This document shows positions 35,009-43,705 of a DNA stretch of 64,000 nt, in pieces (positions within the stretch are counted from its first letter, which is position 1; each line of letters begins with the position of its first letter). The notes under the pieces are model-generated. The model saw only the letters and a program-made list of their open reading frames with translations, did no database searches and was not told the DNA's origin. The position numbers and the translations under genes are program-made. This stretch comes from an uncultured Pseudomonadota bacterium. GTDB lineage: Bacteria > Pseudomonadota > Gammaproteobacteria > Burkholderiales > SG8-39. Location of the stretch: positions 1-64,000 of the forward strand of contig CAIKRR010000038.1 in assembly GCA_903829815.1 (NCBI GenBank). Direction: 5' to 3'.

Positions 35009-35191
35009 TGTGGATAACTATGTGCATAAGTGGGTGGGTGACTTGTGCACATCCTTGCTTGATCGCGTCTAAAGGTTGTCCTGTGTCACTATAAGGCTGA
35101 ATATATTCTATAAAACAGTGGCTTACGAAGCATTACAAGAATATTAATGAGGAGTGACTGGCCCGTGGTGCTTTGGGGTATCTGTGAATAA
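35009..35191. other. AT-rich spacer with three consensus DnaA boxes (candidate origin or DnaA-regulated region)
   Basis: The 308-base gap between priA and hemE has no gene. It contains three perfect matches to TTATNCACA on the minus strand: TGTGGATAA (35009-35017), TGTGCATAA (35021-35029) and TGTGAATAA (35183-35191). A one-mismatch box TTGTGCACA lies at 35043-35051. Between them, 35090-35150 is strongly AT-rich (for example AATATATTCTATAAAAC) in an otherwise GC-rich window. This is the composition of a bacterial origin. hemE flanks the origin in alphaproteobacteria such as Caulobacter. A role in controlling priA or hemE is the alternative. Confidence 0.5.
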
Positions 35192-35208
35192 GTACTGACA
35201 CAGATACC
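35177..35208. repeat. 10-bp perfect inverted repeat downstream of hemE
   Basis: GGTATCTGTG and CACAGATACC are perfect inverted copies around a 12-base loop. The repeat starts 16 bases after the hemE stop and overlaps one DnaA box. It could terminate the hemE transcript, though no T-run follows, or be part of the origin-like region. Confidence 0.5.
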
Positions 35209-35223
35209 ACTTTGATCGCCGCA

Positions 35224-36309
35224 TCAGAAGCCGATGTGGTATCGGCGGCTCGCGCTGTGCACCGTCTCGACCAGAGCGGCTACATTCTCGGGGGGCGTTG
35301 CTGGCACGATGCCGTGTCCGAGGTTGAAGACATGTCCGTGCCCCGGTCCGAAGTCGGCCAGGACGCGCGCCGTCTCGCGTGCAACGGTTTCCGGATCGGT
35401 CAGCAGAACCATGGGGTCGAGGTTGCCTTGCAGCGCAACGCTGTCCTTGACGCGGCGCCGCGCGGCTGCCAGTGACACCGTCCAGTCAAGGCCCACCGCA
35501 TCGGCGCCACAGGCGGCGATCGACTCGAGCCATCCGCCGCCGCCCTTGGTGAAGACAATGATCGGCACGTCGCGGCCAGGCGCAACGCGAGCCAATCCGG
35601 CACGCACACCCGCCACCACCTGTCGCATGTAATCAAGCGAGAACGCGTGATACAGGGGCGTGGTCAGCATGCCGCCCCAGGTGTCGAATACCATCACGGC
35701 CTGCGCGCCCGCTTCAATCTGGGCGAGCAGATAGCTGGTGACCGCCCGGGCATTGACATCGAGCAGCAGGTGCGCAAGGTCTGGGCGAGCGTACAGCATG
35801 CGCTTGAAAATGCGGAAGTCATCGCTGCCGCTGCCTTCGACCATATAGCAGGCCAGCGTGAACGGGCTGCCGGAAAAGCCGATCAGCGGGACCCGGCCAT
35901 CGAGGGCGCGCGCGATCTCGCTGACCGCATCGGTCACATACCGCAGACTGGTGCCGGGATCGGGAACCGTCAGGGCTCGTATGGCAGCCTCGTCCCTCAC
36001 CGGGCGCTCGAACTGCGGTCCCTCGCCTTCGGCGAAACGCAGGCCCAGACCCATGGCATCAGGCACGGTCAGGATGTCGGAGAAGAGGATCGCGGCATCG
36101 AGCGGAAAACGATCAAGGGGCTGCAGGGTCACTTCAGTGGCCATGGCCGGTGATTGCGCCAGTTGCATGAAGCTGCCGGCACGCCCGCGTGTCTCGCGAT
36201 ATTCGGTCAGGTAGCGACCGGCCTGGCGCATCAGCCATACCGGGGTGTACTCGGTCGGCTGGCGCCGAAGGGCGCGCAGAAACGTGTCGTTGCGAAGCGG
36301 CGCACTCAT
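35224..36309 (-). CDS. hemE: uroporphyrinogen decarboxylase
   Basis: HemE decarboxylates uroporphyrinogen III to coproporphyrinogen III in heme synthesis. The 361-residue protein has the signature [20 protein letters not shown] near the N-terminus, [20 protein letters not shown] and [19 protein letters not shown]. The GILFTKGG-type segment [20 protein letters not shown] and the C-terminal [20 protein letters not shown] are also typical. Its ATG overlaps the stop of the EVE-domain gene by four bases, so the two are translated from one transcript. Confidence 0.97.
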   Translation of the reverse strand: MSAPLRNDTFLRALRRQPTEYTPVWLMRQAGRYLTEYRETRGRAGSFMQLAQSPAMATEVTLQPLDRFPLDAAILFSDILTVPDAMGLGLRFAEGEGPQFERPVRDEAAIRALTVPDPGTSLRYVTDAVSEIARALDGRVPLIGFSGSPFTLACYMVEGSGSDDFRIFKRMLYARPDLAHLLLDVNARAVTSYLLAQIEAGAQAVMVFDTWGGMLTTPLYHAFSLDYMRQVVAGVRAGLARVAPGRDVPIIVFTKGGGGWLESIAACGADAVGLDWTVSLAAARRRVKDSVALQGNLDPMVLLTDPETVARETARVLADFGPGHGHVFNLGHGIVPATPPENVAALVETVHSASRRYHIGF

Positions 36310-36794
36310 TGCGTGCCACCCGCGCTGGCCGGCAGGCCAAGGAGGTGTGTGCAGATATGCTGCCAGTGCCCGGCGTCCACTGGCGTGATGGAAAGCCGCG
36401 AGCCGCGCGCGAGCAGCGTCAGTCCGGCTATGGCCGGATCAGCGCGCAACTCGGCCAGCGCCAAGAGACGGGTCTTTTGCACGAACGTCACCTCCACGTT
36501 GAACCAGCGAGGCCGCTCTGCGGTGGCCGCCGGATCGAAATACTTGCTGGTCGAGTCGAACTGGGTCTGGTCGGGATAAGCGAGTCGCGAAACCCGAGCA
36601 AGTCCGGCGATGCCGGGCTGCGGACAGGACGAATGGTAGAAGAATACCGGGTCGTCGAGTTGCATCTGATCGCGCATGAAGTTGCGCGCCTGATAGTTGC
36701 GCACGCCAAACCAGGCCACCGATTGACCGCTGACCTGCGCCAGATCGTCGATCGAGAATTCGTCGGGCTCCGACTTCATGAGCCAGTACCGCAT
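36306..36794 (-). CDS. EVE-domain protein
   Basis: A 162-residue single-domain protein beginning [19 protein letters not shown], the hallmark of the EVE (PUA-like) fold. [20 protein letters not shown] and [20 protein letters not shown] follow. EVE domains bind modified bases in nucleic acids; stand-alone bacterial members are of unclear function. The start at 36794 is fixed by the family N-terminus. It overlaps hemE (ATGA) and lies downstream of zapA and 6S RNA in the same direction. Confidence 0.93.
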   Translation of the reverse strand: MRYWLMKSEPDEFSIDDLAQVSGQSVAWFGVRNYQARNFMRDQMQLDDPVFFYHSSCPQPGIAGLARVSRLAYPDQTQFDSTSKYFDPAATAERPRWFNVEVTFVQKTRLLALAELRADPAIAGLTLLARGSRLSITPVDAGHWQHICTHLLGLPASAGGTQ

Positions 36795-36854
36795 GAGACG
36801 CCCCCCTCTTGCCCAAAAAAGACAGGAGAGTACCGCGCCATCACAGGCAATGGG

Positions 36855-37036
36855 TGCCCCCCGCACATGCCGTCAAGGCCAGTAGTCTTGAACCGTCAGG
36901 TTCAAGTGGTCGCGTGCGAAACACATCAGGTACATCCGACGGAGGGACGCGCACAACAGTGGTTCGACAATCTGCAACCTGTACTGCACATTGGTTCAAG
37001 AGCATAACGGCCCGGTCACGAGCACGGCAGGGGCAT
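36855..37036 (-). ncRNA. ssrS: 6S RNA
   Basis: The minus strand between zapA and the EVE gene shows 6S RNA features. The closing stem is GCCCCTGC-CGTGC (near 37034) paired with GCATG-TGCGGGGGGC (near 36856), giving about 180 bases as in E. coli. A TTGAACC-TGAC-GGTTCAAG hairpin near the 3' end matches the one in E. coli 6S RNA. zapA upstream is the classical synteny. 6S RNA mimics an open promoter and holds the housekeeping RNA polymerase in stationary phase. The exact ends are estimates. Confidence 0.85.
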
Positions 37037-37130
37037 TGAAACGACAGAACATCGCGACACCGGTGCATCGGACTGAGCCCAGCGCCATCATGCGCGCAAA
37101 GCCCCGATACGCCCGTGGGCTGCGGTGGTG

Positions 37131-37490
37131 TCAGAAGAGCCCTGCCTGTGGGGCAAGCGCCTCGTCAAGCACCGACTGCATGCCAATGATTCTACGCTTG
37201 AGTGCGACGCGGTCAATGGCTTCCGCAGACTTCGGATTGAGCATTTCAAAGGCTATGTCAAGAGCGACCATCACGGCGAGTCGTTCCTGGCCCTGAATCT
37301 GCCCGGCATCGCGCAAGGTCTGCATCTTGCGGTCCAGATAGGCGGCGGCATCCAGGATGCGTTCGCGGTCTGCTTCGGCGCACGCCACCTTGTAGGTGCG
37401 ATCGATGAGGGTTACCTCGAGCGTTGCCGCGTTTGTCGCTGCGTCTTTTGCTGCCTGTGTCGCCGCGCTGGTCGGTGAGTTGTTGCCCAT
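37131..37490 (-). CDS. zapA: cell division protein ZapA
   Basis: The 119-residue protein has the ZapA core LEVTLIDRTYKVACAEADRE and ILDAAAYLDRKMQTLRDAGQ followed by a C-terminal coiled-coil helix. ZapA binds and bundles FtsZ filaments at the division site. The N-terminal 22 residues are Ala/Thr-rich and not conserved. It lies directly upstream of 6S RNA and downstream of a ZapB-like gene, a common arrangement in Betaproteobacteria. Confidence 0.94.
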   Translation of the reverse strand: MGNNSPTSAATQAAKDAATNAATLEVTLIDRTYKVACAEADRERILDAAAYLDRKMQTLRDAGQIQGQERLAVMVALDIAFEMLNPKSAEAIDRVALKRRIIGMQSVLDEALAPQAGLF

Positions 37491-37523
37491 GGTGTCCCAT
37501 CGAGTCCGAAGATTGCGGCCTGG

Positions 37524-37718
37524 CTACCCTGGGGTCGCCGCGTTCAGGAGTTGCTCGAGCTGGCTCGCGGCCGAGTCGATCTTGCCCTGCAATTGCCGAT
37601 TCTCATTCTCGAGCATGGCCAGCCGCTGACGCAGCGCCTGATTGTCTACCTGCAGTCGGTTGCACAGATCGACGGCCTCACGCACGCGCACTTCGAGGGC
37701 TAGAAGTTCGGGTTCCAT
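37524..37718 (-). CDS. small ZapB-like coiled-coil protein (TIGR02449 type)
   Basis: A 64-residue protein that is nearly all heptad-repeat helix (VREAVDLCNRLQVDNQALRQ then RLAMLENENRQLQGKIDSAA). Such proteins are usually encoded just upstream of zapA in beta- and gammaproteobacteria and are thought to act with it at the division ring. Function by family and position only. Confidence 0.82.
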   Translation of the reverse strand: MEPELLALEVRVREAVDLCNRLQVDNQALRQRLAMLENENRQLQGKIDSAASQLEQLLNAATPG

Positions 37719-37776
37719 GCAACCGACTTAATCAGAATTTACCTGATGGGTCAAGTACCCCCAGAACCGCTCAGAC

Positions 37777-39936
37777 TCAGAAGCGCACCCGCGCAGAGAG
37801 CAAAAAGGTGCGCGGGTCTCCCGGGTAATAGTAGTAGTTGCTCGCGCCGGTGCCTCCGGCTTGCAACACATACCCGTACCCGCCATAGGTGGCATAGCTC
37901 TTGCCGGTGGCGTTCTTCAGCGTGAGACGAAACTCCCAGTCGCCTTCGGTGTACCGGGTGTAGAGGTCTGCGGTGGTCGCAGAGGGCATGCGCGCCAGTG
38001 CGTTGTCGCGGTCGCCGTCGTAATACTGGTGACCAACGTGGCGAATGAACCCGCCGCTCGTCCAGTGCGGGCTGCTGTGCCAGGTGAGTCCGGCGTGGAG
38101 GGTCGTGTTGGGCACCAGCGATACGGTGTGGCCGATGGCATCGCCGCTGCCGTAAATGGATCGCTGCAACCGACCTCCACCCGAGGCTTCCCAACCCGAG
38201 CCCAGCGGGCTTGCAATGTCAAAGAGGATGCCGCGACGCACGATGTCCTCGGGGCTGTTGGTGTTGTAGTAGGTTATCGGGTCGTAGCGGATCTCGTCCC
38301 GGGTATGCGACTGGAAGGTCGAACCACTGATCCGGGCGGGCCCCGCCCGCCAGGTTCCACCGACCTCCCAGCTCTGCGAGATCTGCGGTCTCAGAATGCC
38401 CGAGAAGATGCGCTCGTAGGTATTGGGGTCGAAGCCCCAGAACTCGTCGACATTGGCGAATCGAAACGACTGGCTCCACTTGATGTAGGCGCGCTGGCCG
38501 GTACCGTACTGACGGTTGAGGGCGAGCTCGTAGGCATTGGCGCTGAATGAATGGTTCTGGCTGATCGGGCCACCGGGTGACGAGATGTTGGAGTCCTGTG
38601 CCTCGATCGATTCGATCTGCCGTCGTACGCCGCCGCTCGCCTCGAGGGTATGACTCAAGGGGGCACGCGTGATCATGTAGACCGAGTGGCTGGTCAGTGA
38701 GGCACGCTGGGTGTCGGTGAGCAGGTTGTTGTAGTAGCCAAAACCCTGATTATCCAGAATGCTCTGCTCGGCAAGCGGGCCGTAGCTGTCTGCGTATTTC
38801 TCTCTTGCACGATTGAAGTCATAACCCAGTACGCTGTGAACGCCTTGCCCCCATTCGGCCTTCACTCGCGGGGTGAAACTGGTCTCCCAACTCTCGATCC
38901 TGGTGCGGTTCGGGCCGCCCGGGTAACCCCCAGCCACCGAATCGGCGCTTGCGAAGTAGGGCATGTAATAGCCCACCGAGCGCTGGGCATGACCGGCTTC
39001 GCCCTCGAACAGGACGCTCTCGGACAATGCGCGTACCAGCCCGGCCCGCAGACTGGCGTTGTCACCCGTCGTGGCAGCGCCGATGTTGTTGAACTTGGCC
39101 GCTCGCGGGTCACCGGTGCCGACCTGTCCGACCACGCCCCCGGGTGATTGCGCGCGAGAATGGCTGGCCGACAGATCGACCCAGGCCCGGTCGACGCCGC
39201 TGCCAGCCTCGATCAGTCGGCCATTGAAGGCGTAACTGTTGGCCGCCGAGTTTTCGCGCCAGCCGTTGGTGGTGGCCGTGCTGGCATTCAACTGCAGCGT
39301 GCGGCTGTCGACGCGTTTTTCGAGCCGAGCGCTGCCCAGCACGGTGCCGTTGCCGCCGATGCTGGTTGACACCGCATTGGCGATGGGTGCGCGGCTGCTC
39401 GTGATGATGTTGACCACGCCACCGACCGCGCCGTTGCCGTACTGCACGCTTGCACCGCCGTGCAGGATTTCGATGCGCTCCACGCGTTCGAGGGGAATGG
39501 ATTCCCAGGCGACACCGAGCGAGTCGATCGGATTGAGGCGTTGCCCATCGAGCAGGATGAGCGTGTTGCTGTTGGCGGTGGCGCCGAATCCGCCCAGGTC
39601 GAAGCTCGCACCCAGACCGAGTGCGCCGAGGTTGAAGCCGCTCGGTGTGAGCCCCCCCAGCTGTGCCAGAACCTCGGGGACATTGCTGGCGGCGGCGGCT
39701 TCGATCTGGGCTCGGGTGATGATCCTGACATTGGCCGGTACCTGGTTGGAGTTCTCGTCGAAACGGGAACCCGAGACCACGACCGTCGGCATCTGTGTCT
39801 GCGCCAGGGGCAGGGTGCCCGGGGTCATCAGTGCAACCAGGCCGAGCAGTGTTGCGGGTGCGCGGGTGGGCAGGGAAAGGCGGCGTGCAATGCCGCGGCC
39901 AGCGGGTAGGCCCGGTGGCATGTGACGGACGATCAT
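37777..39936 (-). CDS. btuB: TonB-dependent outer-membrane receptor, probably for cobalamin
   Basis: The 719-residue protein has an N-terminal signal region, a TonB box-like MPTVVVSGSR, and a plug domain with NVRIITRAQIEAAAASNVPE and LILLDGQRLNPIDSL. ERVERIEILHGGASVQYGNG and AVGGVVNIIT follow, then a long beta-barrel ending in an aromatic RVRF-type terminus (LSARVRF). It is preceded by a cobalamin riboswitch, and btuF is divergent, so uptake of vitamin B12 or another corrinoid is the likely role. It is only moderately similar to E. coli BtuB by eye. Confidence 0.88.
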   Translation of the reverse strand: MIVRHMPPGLPAGRGIARRLSLPTRAPATLLGLVALMTPGTLPLAQTQMPTVVVSGSRFDENSNQVPANVRIITRAQIEAAAASNVPEVLAQLGGLTPSGFNLGALGLGASFDLGGFGATANSNTLILLDGQRLNPIDSLGVAWESIPLERVERIEILHGGASVQYGNGAVGGVVNIITSSRAPIANAVSTSIGGNGTVLGSARLEKRVDSRTLQLNASTATTNGWRENSAANSYAFNGRLIEAGSGVDRAWVDLSASHSRAQSPGGVVGQVGTGDPRAAKFNNIGAATTGDNASLRAGLVRALSESVLFEGEAGHAQRSVGYYMPYFASADSVAGGYPGGPNRTRIESWETSFTPRVKAEWGQGVHSVLGYDFNRAREKYADSYGPLAEQSILDNQGFGYYNNLLTDTQRASLTSHSVYMITRAPLSHTLEASGGVRRQIESIEAQDSNISSPGGPISQNHSFSANAYELALNRQYGTGQRAYIKWSQSFRFANVDEFWGFDPNTYERIFSGILRPQISQSWEVGGTWRAGPARISGSTFQSHTRDEIRYDPITYYNTNSPEDIVRRGILFDIASPLGSGWEASGGGRLQRSIYGSGDAIGHTVSLVPNTTLHAGLTWHSSPHWTSGGFIRHVGHQYYDGDRDNALARMPSATTADLYTRYTEGDWEFRLTLKNATGKSYATYGGYGYVLQAGGTGASNYYYYPGDPRTFLLSARVRF

Positions 39937-39993
39937 GGTGTCTCCAGCAACTGCCGGTCACTCGTCCATTCCCCCGTGGACACTGGGCCGATT

Positions 39994-40021
39994 CACCGGC
40001 ACAAGCGCTCTCGCGCCGGTG
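39994..40021 (-). promoter_or_regulatory. hairpin downstream of the cobalamin aptamer (candidate expression platform)
   Basis: CACCGGC and GCCGGTG pair over 7 bases with a GC-rich loop, just downstream of the aptamer on the transcript and about 60 bases before the receptor start codon. Its arm overlaps the likely 3' side of the aptamer P1 stem, so it could be the switching helix. There is no T-run. Confidence 0.4.
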
Positions 40022-40022
40022 C

Positions 40023-40200
40023 AGGCTTCATCGATAGCCGGTATCCGGGCTGGCAGACTTCGCTCGATGACCTTCCCGGCTGCGGCCAGTGGTTATTCGA
40101 TCGAGCTAGTACACTGAGTACGTCTGCTTACCGTTGCGGGGGCAGCACAGGTTGTCCTGAAGGACCCCTGTTTCCCGTTGAACCGTGCCCACCGATCGAC
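40023..40200 (-). promoter_or_regulatory. cobalamin (AdoCbl) riboswitch
   Basis: Reading the minus strand, the conserved blocks occur in order: GGTTCAACGGGAAACAGG, then CTGCCCCCGCAACGGTAAGC, CCACTG, CGGGAAGG, and the B12-box region AGTCTGCCAGCCCGGATACC. These are the hallmarks of the class I cobalamin riboswitch. It precedes the TonB receptor gene and should lower its expression when adenosylcobalamin is plentiful. The exact outer limits are approximate. Confidence 0.93.
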
Positions 40201-40240
40201 GGGCACGAGCACTGTCGATTCTGCCATTCTAACAACAAAG

Positions 40241-41344
40241 ATGAAGCTGCCTGCGGCTCTGTGTCGATGTTGCCGTGTGTCCGCGCGGTGGTCCGCGTCG
40301 GCACCTGCGGCACTGCGTGTGCTCGCCCTGACAGGCCTGGCAGCTCTCTTTGCAGGCGGGCTGTGCACGCCAACGCTCGCCGGGTCGCTTGCGCTGTCCG
40401 CAGCATCGCCCTTGCCCTCGCCGGTGGTTTCAGAGCCGCGCGCTGTCCAGGCCCGCGACGGTCGTGCGCGTCTGGTGCGCCTGGTCGAGCCCGCTGCCCG
40501 CATCATCACCCTGGCGCCGCACGCAACGGAGCTTGTCTTTGCGGTCGGTGCAGGGGCGACCCTTGCAGGCACCACTGATTACAGTGACTTTCCTGCCGCA
40601 GCGCGTGCGGTGCCGCGAATCGGCGCATTCAACACCCTGGCGCTGGAACGTATCGTGGCCTTGAGGCCCGATCTGGTGCTTGCCTGGTCGGGGGGCAACC
40701 CGCCTGCTCTTCTTGATCGCCTGCGTGCGGGTGGCATTGCCGTTTTCGAGTCCGACCCGAAGCATCTGCCCGATATCGCCCGCGATCTGCGCGCGCTGGG
40801 CACGCTCACCGGTCATCCGGGCGAGGGCGAGCGGGCCGCCGTCGGGTTCGAGGGCACGCTCGAGGCGCTGCGTGTGAGTCACCTCGGGCGTGTGCCGGTG
40901 CGGGTCTTCCATCAGGTATGGGGTGCGCCGCTGATGACGGTGGGCGAGCATCACGTGGTAGCGGCGGTCATCCGGCTCTGTGGCGGTGTGCCGGTACCGC
41001 AGGGGCCGGATCGGGCCGCCTGGGTCGTGAGCATCGAGTCGGTACTGGCTGCCGATCCGCAGTTGATCGTGAGCACGGCATCGCCCCTTGCGCCTGCGGG
41101 TGCCGGTGACGAGGGTGCAAGCCAGGTGGCGAATACGATGGCCCCCGATCGACCGCCGGGGTGGCAGCGCTACCCGTGGCTCTCGGCCGTCGCCCGAGGC
41201 CAATTGCGCACGCTGGCGCCAGACCTCATCCATCGCCCGGGACCGCGGCTTGTCGAAGGGGCGCAGGCGATGTGCGAGCTGATCGATGCCGCCCGCGAGG
41301 CACCGGTCGCGGCTCGTGCTAAGGTGCGCAACCATGGTCTCTGA
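40241..41344 (+). CDS. btuF: cobalamin-binding periplasmic protein, BtuF-like
   Basis: The 367-residue protein has a long N-terminal signal region (hydrophobic at about residues 24-40) and a helical-backbone metal/cobalamin receptor fold. The segment RIITLAPHATELVFAVGAGA and TTDYSDFPAAARAVPRIGAF and the following IVALRPDLVLAWSGGNP match BtuF and other type III binding proteins. It is divergent from the riboswitch-controlled receptor, which fits B12 uptake. No btuC or btuD is adjacent. The 3' end overlaps the next gene by 11 bases. The start at 40241 is the first ATG close to the signal region. Confidence 0.88.
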   Translation: MKLPAALCRCCRVSARWSASAPAALRVLALTGLAALFAGGLCTPTLAGSLALSAASPLPSPVVSEPRAVQARDGRARLVRLVEPAARIITLAPHATELVFAVGAGATLAGTTDYSDFPAAARAVPRIGAFNTLALERIVALRPDLVLAWSGGNPPALLDRLRAGGIAVFESDPKHLPDIARDLRALGTLTGHPGEGERAAVGFEGTLEALRVSHLGRVPVRVFHQVWGAPLMTVGEHHVVAAVIRLCGGVPVPQGPDRAAWVVSIESVLAADPQLIVSTASPLAPAGAGDEGASQVANTMAPDRPPGWQRYPWLSAVARGQLRTLAPDLIHRPGPRLVEGAQAMCELIDAAREAPVAARAKVRNHGL

Positions 41345-42422
41345 TGCACCGGATTTTTCGCGCCTGAAACGTGCCCTGGTCGTGAAGCTGAGGCACCACG
41401 GAGACGTGTTGCTGGCCTCGCCTGTCTTCACCGCGCTGAAACAGCATGCGCCCCATCTCGAAGTCGATGCGCTCGTCTACGACGAGACGCGTGACATGCT
41501 CGCGCTGCATCCGGCTATCGATCAGTTGCATGTCATCGGCAGGCACTGGCGGGGCACTTCAATCCTGCAGCGAGCGCTTGCCGAGTGGCAATTGTGGCGT
41601 GCGCTTCGCGCGCGCCGTTACGATCTCATCGTGCATCTCACCGCTCATCCGCGTGGTGCCTGGCTGGCCCGTACGCTCGGCGCCTCGGTCAGTGTGGCGC
41701 CGCGCCGATCCGGGCGCTGGTGGGCATGGAGCTTCACGCACCGTCATCCGGTGGTGGGTGGTGGACGGCGGCATACGGTGGAAACCCACCTCGATGCCTT
41801 GCGGCGCATCGGCATTCAGCCATCGCCGGAAGCTCGCCGGCTGGTGCTCGAGCCTGGCGACATGGCTCAGGCGATCGTAGACCACCGGCTGCACGACGCC
41901 GATCTCGTTGCGGGCGCCTTCGTGCATTTTCATCCGGCCTCGCGCTGGCAATTCAAGTGCTGGCCTGCCAGCGCGGCGGCCTCGTTGATCGATGAACTGC
42001 ATCGGCAGGGTCACCGGGTGATCATCACGGCGGCGCCGTCGGCGGCCGAGCGAGCGCTGGTCGGTGCAATCGTGCGGGCCTGCACGATTGCTCCGCTTGA
42101 CTGGTCGGGCACCCTCAGCTTGAAGGAGATGGCTGCGTTGTCGGGTCGGGCTGCGATCTTCATCGGGGTTGATTCGGCGCCCATGCATATCGCGGCTGCG
42201 ATGAAGACGCCTGTGGTCGCACTCTTCGGCCCCAGCGGTGAACACGAGTGGGGACCCTGGCAGGTGCCGCATCGGGTCATTGCGTCGACCGAGCATGCCT
42301 GCCGCCCGTGTGGCCTCGATGGTTGTGGTGGTGGCAAGCGCAGTGACTGCCTCGAGCGCCTGCCTCTGGCTCCGGTGCTGGCGGCTGCGCTCGAGTTGCT
42401 GAATGCGCGCGGTTCGCGCTGA
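41334..42422 (+). CDS. lipopolysaccharide heptosyltransferase III-like protein (GT9)
   Basis: A 362-residue GT9 glycosyltransferase, which transfers heptose from ADP-heptose to the LPS core on the cytoplasmic side of the inner membrane. The N-terminus RALVVKLRHHGDVLLASPVF and TALKQHAPHLEVDALVYDET matches the RfaQ group. The C-terminal donor site is FIGVDSAPMHIAAAMKTPVV then ALFGPSGEHEWGPW, followed by a cysteine-rich end HACRPCGLDGCGGGKRSDCL common in this group. The ATG at 41334 lies inside the end of btuF. The next gene starts on the last base of its stop codon. Confidence 0.9.
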   Translation: MVSDAPDFSRLKRALVVKLRHHGDVLLASPVFTALKQHAPHLEVDALVYDETRDMLALHPAIDQLHVIGRHWRGTSILQRALAEWQLWRALRARRYDLIVHLTAHPRGAWLARTLGASVSVAPRRSGRWWAWSFTHRHPVVGGGRRHTVETHLDALRRIGIQPSPEARRLVLEPGDMAQAIVDHRLHDADLVAGAFVHFHPASRWQFKCWPASAAASLIDELHRQGHRVIITAAPSAAERALVGAIVRACTIAPLDWSGTLSLKEMAALSGRAAIFIGVDSAPMHIAAAMKTPVVALFGPSGEHEWGPWQVPHRVIASTEHACRPCGLDGCGGGKRSDCLERLPLAPVLAAALELLNARGSR

Positions 42423-43621
42423 TGGTGATGGTCTCTACCCGCATCAAGCCGATGCGCCTTGCCATCGTGCGCCAGCGCTACAACCCGTTCGGCGGCGCCG
42501 AGCGGTTCATCGAACGCGCGGTGGCCGCCTTGAGCGCCAGCGGCGCCAGCGTCACGGTCATTGCACGCGCCTGGAAACGTGCGCCGGCGGTGGCATCAAC
42601 CGCGACCCCTGCCCTGCAGGCGATCCGTTGCGACCCCTTCCATGTGGGTCGCCGCTGGCGGGACTCGAGCTTTGCGCGTGCCGTGTGCCGTCTGCTGCAG
42701 ACCGAATCGTTCGATCTGGTGCAGTCGCACGAGCGCATGGCCTGTTGCGATATCTTTCGCGCCGGTGATGGCGTGCACCGTCAGTGGCTTGCGCTGCGAG
42801 CCCGTGAGCAAGGCCCGCTAGCCCGACTGGCCACCCGGTTGAACGCCTACCACCGCTATCTGCTGGGCGCCGAGCGGCGCCTCTTTGCCAGTGCGCGTCT
42901 GCGTGCGGTGATCTGCAATTCGGCCATGGTTCGAGCCGACGTGCTGCGCCACTTTCCAATCGATCCGGCCCGGCTGCATGTCATCTACAACGGCATCGAT
43001 CTGGACGTGTTCAATCCGGGCTTGCGGGCTTTGCATCGGCAGGCGGTTCGCGCCTCGATGAGCATCGCGCCGCATGCCCCGGTGTATCTGCTGGTGGGTT
43101 CGGGCTTCGCGCGCAAGGGCGTGTTTCGCCTGCTGCCTGCCTTTGCCGCTGCTGCCCCGGCCGGCAGCCATCTGGTGATTGTCGGCGCCGATCGTGCGCT
43201 GGCGCGTGCACGAGGCCTGGCGCATCGATTGGGCTGTGCTGACCGAGTCCATTTCTGCGGCGGTGTGGAAGATGTACGCCCTTATTACGGCGCTGCCGAC
43301 TGGTTCGTGTTGCCAACCCTCTACGACCCGTTTCCCAACGCGGCCATCGAGGCGCTGGCCTGTGGATTGCCGGTCATCACCACGCATCAATCGGGTGCTG
43401 CCGAATTCATTCAGCCTGGCCTCAATGGTCAGGTCTGCGATGCGCTCGATGGTCCTGGACTGGAGCGCTGCATCGCCGAAGTGGCCCGCTTGCCAAAGGA
43501 GGCATCGGCGCTGGCGCGCGCTGCCGTGGCCGGGTTGTCGGTGGGTGCGATGGCCGAGCGTCTGCTCGAACTCTACGAACAACTGCTCGCGGCGCCCCAA
43601 GGCCCGGCCGCGGGTCACTGA
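42422..43621 (+). CDS. GT4 glycosyltransferase, WaaG-like (LPS core)
   Basis: The 399-residue protein has a GT-B fold typical of WaaG/RfaG, which adds a hexose to heptose of the LPS core. The N-terminal RLAIVRQRYNPFGGAERFIE is the acceptor-side glycine loop. VIYNGIDLDVFNP and the donor-site glutamates in LYDPFPNAAIEALACGLPVI (E-x7-E type) are visible. It overlaps the upstream GT9 gene by one base (TGATG), so the pair is translationally coupled. Sugar specificity is not predictable. Confidence 0.9.
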   Translation: MVMVSTRIKPMRLAIVRQRYNPFGGAERFIERAVAALSASGASVTVIARAWKRAPAVASTATPALQAIRCDPFHVGRRWRDSSFARAVCRLLQTESFDLVQSHERMACCDIFRAGDGVHRQWLALRAREQGPLARLATRLNAYHRYLLGAERRLFASARLRAVICNSAMVRADVLRHFPIDPARLHVIYNGIDLDVFNPGLRALHRQAVRASMSIAPHAPVYLLVGSGFARKGVFRLLPAFAAAAPAGSHLVIVGADRALARARGLAHRLGCADRVHFCGGVEDVRPYYGAADWFVLPTLYDPFPNAAIEALACGLPVITTHQSGAAEFIQPGLNGQVCDALDGPGLERCIAEVARLPKEASALARAAVAGLSVGAMAERLLELYEQLLAAPQGPAAGH

Positions 43622-43705
43622 TAGAATGCGCAGCCCATCCGGCGATGTCGCCCGATGGCCGATTCTGGCCCCCGGGGTGCTCCGCCCCGCTTCCTGGATA
43701 TCACG

